64,000 bases of DNA from Vigna angularis (GCF_016808095.1 NC_068978.1:24172806-24236805); one strand, 5' to 3'. Positions 48,360 to 60,613 are shown, counted from the stretch's first letter. Translations and numbers: made by a program. Notes: generated by a model from the letters alone, not told the origin.

Positions 48360-49600
48360 CATCCTTCTTTTATCTACTACTTTACACAGGAAAAATGGTA
48401 CAACATGGTACAACACTTGAACCTCCCCTCTTCCACTACTTCATACAAGTGAAAGTTACAATCCTGGCTTTACAATCCTAGCTTCACGTAGCAACCAACA
48501 CATCTTTCAGCTTCACAGTAAATAAAATACATCACAACCAAGTTCCAACACCACACATAAATCGCCCTTAAAAGCTCATATATTCATGTATTGAATCCAC
48601 AACCATCCAATATGTGTTCATACATCTTCTATAAAATCCAAGGAAAATTATAGCAAGACGAAACAACACAAGAAATTTGGTCAAAACACCACAAGTCTCG
48701 ATCAAAAATGGCAACCAAACATTAAACTTAATCACCCCACGTGTTAAGTCATTAGCATCTCAATTTAAAAACAAAACTCAACACCTGATCCATGCCCACA
48801 ATAATGCAATTAACTAGTTTAAAATTAAGAAAACACACAGTTTGCATAATTTAAAGAAAACAACCTGCAATTATTACTTAAACAAGCCAAAATAAAATTA
48901 CAATAATATTCAAAAGAACAAGACAAGATTCATACATAAACAACACTTCAAAACTTTGCACACTCATGTCTTCAACAACAAAATTTTCTGACCAAGCTTA
49001 CTGTTGCACCATGACTATTTCTAGACTTCGGGTTTCAAAATCATCTGTTGTTTTCAACATTATAACAACCAATATATACACTCAACCAATGCATTCAAAC
49101 CGCTACAAGTTTCAGTTTCTAACACATAAATAATCTTTAACCAAAATAACCCTGCACTAGGTCCACTACCATATGTCAGCTTCTAGCAATTGTCAATTGA
49201 CTTATACACTACAACAACCAATATACACACAGCACTGAACCATCAAAAAAGCGTGACCGCATACAATAGGCCTTGAACAATCAACGTAACCATTTCTAAA
49301 CTAGTTCTAATACTAAGCACTGAACAAAGCCAATACACAGACTCTGAAATAGCACTTAAACATTGCATGTTCACTCTTAAACAAAATTTTCTATCCATAC
49401 AAATAATTGCACGAATTTATTACCATGCATAACTTTTTTACAAATTTTCCAGAATTAAAAACATTGCAATAATCACTTCATTCTAGAGTCAATTTTCTTT
49501 CCAGAAACATGCATCAAAATCTAGTGGCCTACACTCTCAACTGAGACAAAAGTAATTTTCTCTAGACACATCAACTCATGATTGTTGTAGGTTCGCGTTA
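48360..49600. other. A/C-rich non-coding stretch, possibly retrotransposon leader or LTR
   Basis: The + strand is rich in A and C, so the minus strand is G/T-rich like positions 1-1835. The phrase AACAACCAATATA(C/T)ACA recurs at 49067 and 49211. There are no coding domains. A link with the first 1.8 kb is only suggested by composition. Confidence 0.25.
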
Positions 49601-50183
49601 TTAGGTTTGTTTCTTAGAAAATTATTAATATTACATGTTGAAACCCTAAAACATCTTTCCACCTCCCCTCCTCTAATTTTTCTAGAATATTTTTGTGCTA
49701 ATTACTTGATTAATTCTGATTATATCTTTCCTCTTCTGACTCTAAATCACGTTAAAATAAAATTTGATCATGCTTCTCTGATTTGCGCATTAACTTCAAG
49801 TTTCCTCCTTACCTTAATTAACATTAGCTCTAGTGCCTATGTCTAGATTCAATGAACCTACTCCCTTCTCATTCGCTAAAAAAAACGTGACTAAAAAAAT
49901 AATACACCTAAGCTCTAGCCAAGGTTTAATTAAATCTTCTACCTCATGCATTAAGAAAATATAACAAACCGAACAAGTTATCACATTTATCTTTGCTACA
50001 ATCATATTCATACATAACAATGTCAATGATAACATATTTAAAAAGAATATCGGTAAGAAAAGATATGTGGCCTCTTTCTTTTACCAAGCGGGTGAATTGG
50101 TATAAAATAAAAACAGTTTCTTATTTAATCCTTTTAGGAATTATAGATGATCTTTTAATGCACACAATAGAAATATCAAAATA
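49601..50183. other. intergenic stretch
   Basis: Short frames without recognisable domains. I see nothing specific. Confidence 0.25.
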
Positions 50184-51960
50184 ATGTAGTAGAGAGATTA
50201 AAGATAGAAAACAAACACAGTCTTTTTATCCTGGTTCAGCCTCAATGCTTATATCCAGTCTCTTTCAATCAACCTTAGATTGAAAGACTTTCCACTATAA
50301 AGATTTTGAGTTTTTACAACAAGGCTTTACATAGACCACACTGTCAAAATACAAAACTCCTCTCTAACTCAAACCAATCTAATATAGCATACAAAACACC
50401 CTGCAGAAGAACAATCCTCTACACTACAGTAACCCTTTGAGCTCTTGTCAAAGTACCAAGAACATCAAGTTCTTCTTCTTAGCAACACGCATAGGGAAAC
50501 AACAATCTTCTCTTGATTGCAAAACAAATTCTGATCAGTAAAGAATACACGTGAACTGTGCAGAAGTGATCAGCCTATACACGTTCAATGCTAGCCTTTA
50601 AGAAATCTTCAAAATCTTCAAACCTTTGAATCTTGATTCTTGGAGCACTAAGCGCACCTGCAATCTTTTTCTAAACTTACTGATATCAGATATGAAAATC
50701 CTCAAATGATCAAAGTGTCAAAAGTCCTTAATACAACACGCAACATGTTATTATATAGAATTTCTCATATCAGACGCACTTTAATCGATTACAAAAATAA
50801 TGTAATCGGTTATGCTTTAACAAAGTTTATACCAGGATTACATTGATACATATTTAATTGAATACATAACTAATGTAATTGATTGCATGTTAACAGTAAG
50901 TCAAAACATTTAAAAATATGACTATTATAACAATTATGACTTAGCTTGAAAACAGTTTTCAAAGAATACCAGACTTAATTGATTACATAATCAATGTAAT
51001 CGGTTAAGTCCTACACTTAGACAATTTTGAAAACTTTTTCTTCTCGAAACACATCACTGCATATTTTTAAAAAGGTGTTTGTAAGGACACGAGTTTTAAT
51101 CGATTTTACAATTAACGTAATCGATTGAAACTTGTGTAGTGTGCCACAGATTTAAGCAAAAGCTATCTGATGAACTTAATTGATTACTAAACCAGTGTAA
51201 TCGATTATTTCATACAGACTTGCATTGTACAAGTGGTTCTAACATATGAAAACATGAGAATGCATACAACAGATGTAAACACATTTATAATCATAGTGAG
51301 TATGCAGACAATCAGTTTAAGCAATATATGTATAAAACATAAAGACACATTTCTGTTGTTGTCATGGTAACATATATGCGTGTTGTCATCATAAAAAACT
51401 AAACATATGGGAATTGGGATTAGCATTCACATTGCTCCCCCTATCAACAATCTCTCCCTTTTTGATGATGCACAACCATGATGTAGAAGACAACCATGAT
51501 GCACAACCAGAAATTATTCAACAGTTATTTTCAGCAACATCAAATTTCAATTTATAATTTCTAGTATCTCTCCCCCTTTGGGCATTAGCAAAAAAGGAAT
51601 TTAGAAATAGAAACAGAATGTCATACAAAGATACACCAATATGTAATTTTACAGATTAATATTAGAAATCGATGCTCCCCCTATCAATATGCATTAGCTC
51701 TAAGTTCATTAATTTCTCCCCCTATCATTTTGTAACAGAGCTAACAGTAAGGAATATAACAGAGTATAAATTTCAAAATCAGTTTCAAGCAAGTATCAGG
51801 TTTAAAAACAAGTATCAGAGTAAAACATCTAGTGCTTGAAGCTAATGGATTTTTGTGTATGCAACATTCAACATACTCAAGATGATTTAACAACGGATTT
51901 GATACACAAAGTATAAGAATGCATGAACACATATATCATCATAAATAAGTGGTTTAGAGT
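50184..51960 (-). mobile_element. SIRE/Maximus-like copia LTR remnant
   Basis: Includes TCCTGGTTCAGCC, a TTGATTGCAAAAC stretch, five TAATCGATTAC-type palindromes (50781-51207) and the phrases CTCCCCCTATCAACAATCTC and CTCCCCCTTTGGGCATTAGC, which I recall from LTRs and adjoining sequence of SIRE-like copia elements in legumes. The minus orientation is supported by the minus-strand coding remnant just to the right. Confidence 0.55.
50781..51207. repeat. five spaced TAATCGATTAC-type palindromic modules
   Basis: Modules of about 32 bp at 50781, 50853, 50974, 51095 and 51175. Each has the form AATYGATTAC, a 10-14 base spacer, then GTAATYGATT with small changes. They lie in the SIRE-like LTR. Confidence 0.75.
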
Positions 51961-52461
51961 AAATGACTTATCAGATAGAAAGTTCAAACCACATTTATGC
52001 GTTTTAACCGATTTCATTGCTTCTACAGTTGATTAAATTCTACAGATCAACTCACAGTCCACTTTAGATCAATGTAAGCATATTTTGTTCTGTATTAGAC
52101 ATGTAAATCACATTCTTCTCAACTTTTTTTAGTGTTAGTACAAGCACATAGTACAATTGTGTAATGATAGAGTTATTAAATTGAGTATGATATGCAAAGA
52201 AAATGTATGACCGTGAATAAAATAGTTTGCACTCATACAACAGATACATGATACAATCATCTAGATTCATCAATCAATTTATTGATTAACACAAGATGTA
52301 ATCTAAAATAGATCTATTTCATTCATTAATAATATCATTACAAAACAAAGTTCAGACTTAAATGGCTTAATAGCCAAATATACATTCATCCAAAATGAAG
52401 TATTAAAAACAAACTTAAGATAACAGATCATCAAAACAAATATCACTAAGACTCTAAACTC

Positions 52462-53145
52462 CTATTCTGATTCAGACATTTCCATGGAATCCTCATCAGT
52501 TGACTCTTCTTCATCATCAAAATCCTCTGTTGAAGAGGCACTGTCAATATGGTTTTTGATAAGTTCATCCAATTTCTTCTCAATTCTAAACACAGATTTT
52601 TCAACCTTTAATATTCTTTCAGATTTCTTTATAAAGCGATCTGTAACATATCTCTCAAATTCTATTTGTGGAGTGAAGGAAGGTGTATCTTCATCATATT
52701 TTGATGGTCCAGCCACATTCATAATTGGAGTTTGAACATCTCTGAAAAACCAACCATCAATTGTTTTCTTCAAACCAATACAAGTCAATATGGATTTTCC
52801 AATTTCATTTGATCTATTACATTCAATTTTGACTTCCCTAGTTAGATCCACTTGTTGATGTGCCAAGACTTTACTAATAAAAGCCCCATAAGGCAGATTC
52901 TGCCCATCATTGACTCCAACTTCAATCATATGATCTTCCAAGACAACAACCTAGTTGGTTGGTTTTCTTATCTTTATGGCATTGAGCAGAAATATATCTT
53001 CCGTTGTTAACCTATCATGTATAAATCTTCTTGGCAGTAACAGCCAAGAAAGGATAAATGCACACATCTTTTCTTCCCTATTCAATCCATTATGCAGATA
53101 CAACTTGTTCATCCGGTATCTCACTGGATATCTCAGAAAGTCCAA
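52462..53145 (-). pseudogene. retrotransposon-associated 'putative plant transposon protein' remnant
   Basis: The minus strand reads MDFLRYPVRYRMNKLYLHNG and LSWLLLPR, then after one in-frame TAG (52951-52953) LPYGAFISKVLAHQQVDLTR and DGWFFRDVQTP, and ends in an acidic Ser/Glu tail with a preceding coiled-coil-like stretch (KKSERILKVEKSVFRIEKKL). This is the kind of protein annotated in legumes as putative plant transposon protein and found beside SIRE/copia and Athila-like elements. It starts without an ATG in this window. It is a remnant of the element whose LTR lies to the left. Confidence 0.6.
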
Positions 53146-53780
53146 ATATATTTTGATTCGAAAATAATATTTTGATTCTCCGGGAATGAGTTATTAATGT
53201 CAGCCATAAGTGCTTAAGATTGTTGGAAAAGCTGACAATAAAAGAATAAAGATTACGAACAAAGAATTTCCTGAGGCGTGTAGATCATTGTTCTTAAAGA
53301 TTTATCCGCGATGTGTTGCGTAAGCCCCCCAGAATACAACAAGAACTTCTCAGAAATTTCTAAGGAGTTCAAAACTAGTAAGGATCTCTAAAAAGAGTAG
53401 AAAATAAACCCATAATAATTTTAGGAATTGAATAATAGAGAAAGAATGAGGGAAGAGTGGTTTTTGATGATATATTTTGAAGTGAATGAAGTGTTCTGTT
53501 TATAGAGCATGAGGCAACCCCCTAGGATCGAAACTTGCGAAAAAATCCCGCATAGAAAGTTGATCAAAATTGATTTAACAATCAAAGAGAACGTTGATGC
53601 AAAAGTGTCTTGGCTTGCGGAAGAAGCAGTTTTGAATGAGAACGTTATTGACCCAACAATTTTGACCAGGTGTAAAACAACTTCAAAATACTTTCTCTGA
53701 CAAGATTTTGTAATTTAAGTTTTAGGTTTACAACAAATTTGAACTACTATGCAATATGTTTGGAGTTACCGAATTTGCAT
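53146..53780. other. unassigned sequence, probably retrotransposon interior
   Basis: A 63-codon + frame (53509-53700) has no recognised domain. Its position before a purine tract and LTR suggests the decayed 3' end of a copia element. Confidence 0.3.
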
Positions 53781-54168
53781 TAAGGAGGAGTATTAAAGTG
53801 TAATGCAAATTCTAGAAGAATATAGAAAGTCCTAAGATAGAAGTACTAAAATGTAATAAAAGTTCTAGAATATTATAGAAAAACCTAAGATAGGAAGAAA
53901 AAAATCAAGAACATTCTACATAGGTAAAAAATCTAGGACATTCCACATAAGTTGTGGCTAGCATGTTCTAGAATAATCTATAGGTCTATAAATACCCATG
54001 TACTCTATCATTTGATGCAAGCCAACATCTATTATAACTAAAGACAATTACATCACTTCTTCCAACTACTACTTCCACATTCCATTATCTTTACATTTTC
54101 TCTACATTCCACTGTCTTTACATTTTCTCTATCCTATCAATTATTTCTTTCACAATCTCAAAATACTA
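53781..54168 (+). mobile_element. copia-type 3' LTR with purine tract, copy 1
   Basis: TAAGGAGGAG (53781-53790) is a polypurine tract directly before an LTR-like block that runs through AATGCAAATTCTAGAA, GTCTATAAATACCCATGTAC (TATA part) and CTCAAAATACTA. The same blocks recur in the same order at 63489-63848. Confidence 0.65.
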
Positions 54169-55078
54169 ACCGAACTAAATTTTGGTGTTTGTGAGTTTAT
54201 GGTAGAAGGAATATTATCGATGTTTAGTCAATGATGCTTCTGCAGTAGAGAAGACTAGCAGAAGAGGATGCTGCTATTGTAGTAGATACCAGATTTAAGT
54301 TAAGGATTTTGGCCCAGAACTATCCTGATACGCCAGGTTTTTTACTATGGTCACTCCATATATGGTAAAGGATACCCCCACAATTTTCTTTCTTACTTTT
54401 GTGTGCCTTCTTTACTTTTTTGTTTTGCTTCTGTCTTGATACGTCTAGCAGTAGAGGTAATATATGAAGAGTTTTTTGTTGATCAGGTAATATATTGAAT
54501 TTCAACGTTGGTGCTTTACTTGTTTTGGACATCCCACGTTGTTTTTGGAGTCGCTTCGCTGAGAAATATGGGAAAATTTTTTATTGGAAAGAAAAGGTAG
54601 ATTCTTCTCTTCTTAATCTAGCTATTCTTGATTACCTTAATTATTGGTTTAACATAACACCTGATGACACAAGGGGGAGATGCATCTATTGAAGCAGCAG
54701 TAACGACAATTTCTAATTACCTGAGAGAACCGGTTAGGCCTAATAATTGCTCTGAGGTGAATTAATTTGGCTGATTAATATCATTTTGTCGTGTGTTAGG
54801 TGTACTGTATTAGAAATGATTGAGGTTCATCTACTTCATGTGTTAAGTATATTATGTTTTATTGTAGAATAATTCTGATGTTATAAATTGGTTTTTATGA
54901 GATTGAATTACGTCCAGATCCAAACTTTAATTGAAATTCCTAATCAGTAGCTGGAAGGTGTTCATGCATATGAAGTTGAGTGATATCCATAAAGTTGCAC
55001 TATTTTTTGAAGTTTTTTAAGTTAGCTTACAAGACTCATTGTTTACATTTGAGTTTTCCCATGTCTAGGAATCTGGTA
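54169..55078. other. intergenic or element interior
   Basis: A 65-codon + frame (54495-54692) reads PRCFWSRFAEKYGK and is not recognised. No other feature is seen. Confidence 0.25.
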
Positions 55079-55430
55079 AGTACAAACTGGGAGATCCGAG
55101 AAAATTCCATTTACCTTAATCAATCAAATTGCATTGAGCTGGATGGGTTGGATGATTCTAAGTTGCAACTAAGAGAGCTATGGAGGTTGTTGTTGGGATC
55201 AGCAGATGAGCAGGTACCCCTCAGTAACATTCCCATTGAAGAGTGTGTGTATGTTTCTTCTTTTTTCTTTTTATAGTAGCTGCAGTACTTCATTTAGGAA
55301 ACATTGAGTTTATTGAGGGAGCGGAAGATGAGTTGGATGAAAAGTCCATTTACCACCTAAAAACAGCCGCAGAGCTTTTGATGTAAGTGAAGTCGCCAAC
55401 GTCTTATGGTGACTCGTGGTGAATTTATGT
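55079..55430 (+). pseudogene. myosin (probably class XI) fragment with one intron
   Basis: Pieces in three frames read LGDPRKFH (55087), YLNQSNCIELDGLDDSK (55112) and RAMEVV and GIS (about 55176-55195), then an intact donor (CAG/GTACCCC at 55213) and an acceptor (TTTTATAG at 55276). The next exon reads [14 protein letters not shown] and [12 protein letters not shown], then a stop. This is the order of the plant myosin motor region around the relay and LHLGN segment. At least two frameshifts and the stop disable it. The kept intron shows a genomic DNA copy, not a reverse-transcribed one. About 100 codons remain of a protein of about 1500. Confidence 0.8.
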
Positions 55431-55756
55431 GGAAAACAATAGTTGTACAATAGGAAAAACTTATTCCCTATAGTATATATAGGGGGATGAAACCACTTTC
55501 TTTTTTTTTTGTTATTAACAACTTATAATGTTTTTCTGTAACACCCGTTTTTAATACATGTATATATAATAACATTAATTGGTTACTAGTAATTAAGTTA
55601 TTATTTTAATAAAAGAAACAAATATATAGAAATAAGTTGGCTTAATGATTTTCGGCATTTCGTTGTAATGTTTTATTAAAATCTAGTGTAAATACTATTT
55701 TTTTTTAAGTTATGAATTATGATACACAAGTTAATAAAGTTATTAATTTTTATATA
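55431..55756. other. spacer with a possible gypsy LTR start
   Basis: TGTAACACCC at 55537-55546 is the usual first sequence of Ty3-gypsy LTRs, but the element seems broken off soon after. The rest is AT-rich. Confidence 0.3.
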
Positions 55757-56685
55757 TGTTGTGTACATATTTATGTCTACATTTATAGTTTAAATTTAAT
55801 TTTTGTTGCAATTCTTGTATTTAAATAATTGATTTGAATAAGATTTGTGATTATTGGCTTTATTGAATTTGAGAATTAAAGAAGCTTAAAAAGTAATTTT
55901 AGTTACATAAATGATTTTAGATAACCTAATGTTTTGTTGATACAACTAAAATTAAGATTTGATTGGTTCAAAGCACGAAAATAAGTGATCCAAGTTGCAA
56001 AATAAAGCTAAAAATTAGTTTATTCCAGGAAGGAATACACAAGGAACTGAAGGCACCTAATTTTTCATTTATACACTCCTTTCTTTATGAAATGGGTTAC
56101 AATTAACATTTTCTCCTACACCCCTAGCTTTTATAAATACAACCACTTTTTCAACATTGGGCCAGGGAATATGTTCTATACCCCCTAATTTTCCTATACA
56201 CACTCCCTTACCACTAACAAATCAGACTCAACTAGATCATGTCATGTGGTAATCCTTTACTTATGCATCTGACCATTACAAAGTTGCCACATATCTGATC
56301 CTCTACACACCATGATACAACAATTCAATAATTCCATGTCATTGATCTTTGCACTCATCAGTGAACCAAGGAGACAGTGCAACGTAATCATCTTCTTCAT
56401 CCAACAATCCATTAACTAAAACCCTAGATCTAGCCAGCCACCATGCGTCGTCATCACCTAGCCCCCATGAATCTCTCTCGACCACTGAGATCACCTCCAT
56501 CGCACCACCAGCATCTATACCTTTGTGTTACCTCCCGAATCAGAGCACTATAAAGCCATGATGAATCGCGAGATTCAAGATCGTGCTACCCTAATCATGT
56601 CTTCCTACTTTATGCCCCCATGAACCTTCAACGTCTAATCTCCTCCTTCAAGAAACCACCAACTTACAAATCGAGTACTATCAAC
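55757..56685. repeat. third copy of the TGATGAGTGCATATTTATGT repeat and its GC-richer part
   Basis: The start (GTACATATTTATGTCTACAT, GATTTGAATAAGATTTGTGA) resembles 7399 and 23677. The part from 56090 (CTCCTACACCCCTAG, CCACTAACAAATCAGA) resembles 23990-24060. No protein is recognised. Confidence 0.45.
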
Positions 56686-56759
56686 CACTACAAAAACACG
56701 AAACATACGACAAATGTTCATTTTCCCATACATATCATCCTTCATCGTGAAATGAGACA

Positions 56760-57190
56760 ACACCCAAACCTAAATGGGTTGTTGAAAGTCGCAACCCTAA
56801 AAAGGTTGCTAGAGTGTGGCTTCAAACTTTTAACACAGCAGAGGCTACTGTAGCTGCTGTTGTTTTGAAGTTCAAGCAACCAATCTCAAACACAACATAT
56901 AAAAAAACTATAGTGGAGGCAATAGACAAAACCTAATTGTCCAAACCGAATCAGAGAATGCACAGATCGTGGTGAACAAAGAACATATATAACGTAGAGA
57001 ATGGTTGGAGTTGACAATGTGTTTTTTTCAATGGTGTGTGGGGTCGATGGCGTGGGGAGACAACGACTTGTGGTGGTGTGCATCATGAAAATCAAAGAGG
57101 ATGCATGGAATCAACTGAACTAAGAGTGAAATTAAGAATTAGACATACTATGACAGGTAGTGAACTAACAGTCGCGAAGGAACCTGTAGA
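56760..57190 (+). pseudogene. AP2/ERF fragment, copy 1, with flank
   Basis: The + strand reads [20 protein letters not shown] followed by VAAVVLKFKQP, the central half of an AP2/ERF DNA-binding domain. The first strand (YRGVR) and the C-terminal YD part of the domain are absent or altered. About 300 bases after the fragment are shared with copy 2 at 59575-59945. No start codon or full domain, so no function is expected. Confidence 0.6.
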
Positions 57191-57960
57191 GAAAAAAATA
57201 GGAAAACCCAAAACCAAATTCAAGCACCATTCAAAAAATCCCAAATCACAAATCCTCACACTCTAATGTTCATTTTCCCCTTGCAAATCAGCCTCCACCG
57301 TGAAGTGAGACAGCACCCAAAGCCTCTCGCATTTTAGAGCAGCTGCCTGGAACAAGCACCTTTCTCCCAACTCGCGTGATGGTGCAAGTATCTCTCATGT
57401 CCAATTTGAAAACTCTAATTTAGATGGGGAAGGGAACTGACACGTGGTAGTCCCTCATTGGGTAGCTTAATAATGTGGACAAAATTGGTCAAATAGTCAA
57501 CCCTGTTCAAGGCTAGTCAAAGAAGAGGGACCAAAGTGCAATCAAAGGAAACTTATCGATCTCAATGCAATTTTGAATAAAATAAAAAAGGGTTGAAATG
57601 CCAATTTGGGTAAGATTAAGAGTGGAAAATCTGAGTTAGATATTTTTTTCTTAAGATTTTTCAAAGTACTACTAGAGAAAAATGACAATGAAAGAACTAC
57701 ACATGACTTTAGACAAACATTAAAAGATTAAAAACTTAAAATGACTCAAGCGATAAGATGCACCGAATATATATCAACAAAAGACCCAATAAAATCTTAA
57801 AAACACATAAACAAATAACAAAATGGAAACCTAATGGTGAAAATGAATGGTTCATAAAACCATAAAACACAAAATATGATCAAGTAAAAACAAACAAAAG
57901 ACAAGTAAAGGAAATTCAATAAACAACACTGAAATAACCAAGGATCAAGACCAAGAAACT
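57191..57960. other. non-coding stretch
   Basis: 57255-57330 repeats the text of 56700-56770 (TGTTCATTTTCCC, CACCGTGAAGTGAGACA or its variant). The remainder has no gene; from about 57740 it may be the start of the interior of the LTR element to the right. Confidence 0.35.
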
Positions 57961-57980
57961 TAGCTCTTTGAAGAACCAAG

Positions 57981-57992
57981 GTTCTGATACCA
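57981..57992 (-). other. primer-binding site next to a minus-strand LTR
   Basis: The minus strand reads TGGTATCAGAAC, close to the initiator tRNA-Met type site, two bases after the LTR end. Confidence 0.55.
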
Positions 57993-57994
57993 AA

Positions 57995-58957
57995 TGATGG
58001 CGATGATCTAGCTAGGACAAGCCAAATCTCGAAGCAACCAAGCCATATAGTCATGGAGCTCACGATTTTTGTGTGGATTGTAGAATGTGTGGTGGATGAT
58101 GGTTGATGTCACGGTTTTGGATGGATATATGGTGAAAGATGAAGTGTTCAATGGTTCTCTAAGAGAGGTTGGGCCAATTCTTGGAGAAAGGTGGCTACAG
58201 GAGGCCACTTGGGTTGCTTTAGCCTAGGGTGACCTTACAAAAGTATAAGTGAACAAAATGGTAGCATAACTTTAATCTATTTCAAATGTGATTACGTCAT
58301 GGAGAGGTACCTCTATTTATAGGCTAAGGTGTCTTAAAAGGGGAAAAAAATTAGACCTAAAAGAGTCACCTTGGTTAGCTTGGAGAGCAAGGAGAAATCC
58401 TCTTCAGTAAGAGGGAAACAAGTGGCAAAAATCCTCTCAAATGAGAGAGTGACATGTGGCCACTACCTATGGAGAAAATATTCATTCCTAGAATGACACA
58501 TGGCCACTAAATAGGAGGAAAACTCTCCAAAAGGAAGCATCCACATGCCTTGGAAGAAAATGAGCTCCTTTGTCCTCTAACCTTAGCCAAAATGTTGACC
58601 GGTCAATACCCTCATTTGGACGTCCAAACATACTCAGCATTAAGCCTTGACCCTTTGTTGACTTGGTTAGTCAAAATCCTATTCTACTTCACCCAAAATA
58701 CAAGGCCCAAATTGAAATCCTACACTACTAGGCCCATAATACAAAGCCCAAATAAAATCTAGACTACTTGACCCATAATACAAAACCCAAATAAAATCTA
58801 GACTACTTGACCCATAGTTCAAGGCCCAAAATTTATTATTACTCTACTAAATCTTTATGATGGCTTAAGATGGTCAAAGAGAAGGAGTTTAGGTCCATCT
58901 TCCTTAGATGACTCCAACTTCATGAATGTGTTAGGCCATGGCTAGAGTTTGCCATCA
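57995..58957 (-). mobile_element. LTR of a minus-strand retrotransposon, 963 bp
   Basis: On the minus strand it begins TGATGGCAAACTC and ends CGCCATCA, so TGATGGC and GCCATCA form perfect 7-bp inverted ends, and a primer-binding site follows. A tandem repeat of about 39 bp (CCCATAATACAAAGCCCAAA plus AATCTAGACTACTTGA-like text) occurs two and a half times at 58730-58820. The interior and the other LTR are not in recognisable form to the left, so the element is truncated. Confidence 0.6.
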
Positions 58958-59574
58958 CTTATTGACTCTACTTTCCTTTTTCCTTAATGGTTGACCCAAA
59001 CTCCTTCAAGATGGACTTGCATACCACTTTCCACACACCATACCCTACATCATCACTTGCTTCCACGTCCATAATTCCTTCTACATGGAGTTTCCTTCAA
59101 ATTGCTTGAAGAAAGTTAACATCATTTCCCTTTACAGATGCAAATAGATCAATGAAGGTATTAAGAGGCCCCAAAGATAAAAGAAATTCAACCAACAACA
59201 AACCCAATGAAGTTGAAAATAATTATAGATTTAGTTAAGAACACAATTGTTTTCTAATCAAATGTGCAACCCAATAATCTTAGCTCACCATTCTATTTGA
59301 CCCTTATGAAACACTAGCTCCAATTACACTACTAAAAAACAACCCTCCATTATAACTCAAAATAGTTATAATGATGTTGATTGTGGGGACAAACATAATA
59401 TTTTTAATGAGCAATATTTTCCATTTGTGCTTTAATTTCTTCGAGTGGCTATAGTTGGTGTTTTCTTAAAACTTTATCATGGACCAAACAAAAATTATGT
59501 GCCTAACCAAAGCACTTTTGTGATTGAAATGAAGAAATAAACACTATTGTGGAGTTCAATAAAGACAATGGGGA
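58958..59574. other. spacer with a possible CACTA-type end
   Basis: CACTACTAAAAAACAACC at 59327 looks like a CACTA terminal repeat, but no partner end with a matching 3-bp duplication was found. No gene is present. Confidence 0.3.
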
Positions 59575-59945
59575 AATGGGCTTCTGAAATTCGCAACCCT
59601 AAAAAGGTTGCTAGAGTGTGGCTTCACACTTTTGACACATCAGAGGCTGCTGCAGCTACTGCTGTTTTGAAGTTCAAACAACCAATCTCAAACACAACAT
59701 ATCAAACAACTAAGTGGAGAAAACAAACAAAGCCTGATTGTCCAAACTGAAACAGAGAATGTAGAGATCGTTGTGAATAGAGAACGTAGATAACGTAAAG
59801 AATGATGGAAGAAGACAACATGTTTTGTCAATGGTGTGTGGGAGGCGATTGCGTGGGGAGGCAACGACTTGCGGGAATATGCATCATGATAATCAAAGAG
59901 GATTAAACATACTATAACAATGAACTAACCATCATGATAAAGTCT
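59575..59945 (+). pseudogene. AP2/ERF fragment, copy 2, with flank
   Basis: The + strand reads [20 protein letters not shown] and continues with [16 protein letters not shown]. This keeps the WGKW-like start, the EIR and the WLGTF-like core of an AP2/ERF domain, but lacks the first strand and ends early. It keeps more of the domain than copy 1. Shared flanking sequence shows that both copies come from one duplicated segment. A short frame starts at 59547 but nothing indicates expression. Confidence 0.65.
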
Positions 59946-60360
59946 TACTATGACAAGTCTTCCTAAACATGATAATAATTTTTGAACATAATTTCAATTT
60001 TGTCACAACGCCCGACTTACTATGCAAGTGGATTTCACTTGTCATATTAATTTTTTTATTTTTAATTATTATGACAAATCTCCTTTTACGTGCCATAATA
60101 AGTGTTACTTGTATTATAAAAATGTTATCGCTCAACTTATTATAATAAACTCTTTTTACCAGTTATAATAACTATTATTTTTACTAAAATGAATTTCACC
60201 TATCATTAAGTTTAACGTTTTTCATTAAAAATATATAATTTAGTATTAAATTTTAATATTAACTTGTTAACCGTATTAATTGTGTTGAAACGAAAGTCAA
60301 CTTAAATATTTAATAGAATTAAAGACAAATATTTAAAATAGGATAATAAATGAACATCTT
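59946..60360. repeat. short alternating repeats, subterminal-like
   Basis: Variants of TATGACAAGT and TTATTATAATAA occur repeatedly between 59930 and 60200 in both orientations, as in the subterminal part of a DNA transposon. No border is visible. Confidence 0.4.
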
Positions 60361-60534
60361 CAAATAATATCTCAGTTCATTGAGAACAACAGCAACTAGA
60401 GTCTATCTTAATTGCATGATAAAGAAACAAAACAATGAATAGAGCAGCAAAACTTTTCTCAAATTTTGTAGTGTCTCAAATTTTTAATCCATACCAACTT
60501 AGTTGTTGTGTTGGTCTTTGGTAGAAGCTTTTTG

Positions 60535-60613
60535 GCTCTGCAAGTTAAGTTGGAACAACCGGCATTATGATGAAGCAGAAAATTTTGATTTCGAGAATAA
60601 GCAGCCTTCTAAG
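60535..60613 (+). other. possible 5' UTR exon of the RopGEF gene
   Basis: This less AT-rich block ends with TCTAAG/GTAAGTCAG, a strong donor. Joining it to the acceptor TTTTCTAG at 62085 does not give an open frame from the ATGs at 60567 or 60570, so it would be a non-coding leader exon. This is an inference from composition and splice signals. Confidence 0.35.

Noticed and set aside
59327..60473. CACTA element from CACTACTAAAAA to TTTTGTAGTG
   Set aside because: Ends look suitable, but the flanking triplets are TTA and TCT, so there is no target duplication, and the subterminal motifs do not match well.
60567..60613. Coding first exon of RopGEF from ATG 60567
   Set aside because: Splicing to 62086 gives a stop after a few codons in this frame; kept only as a possible leader exon.
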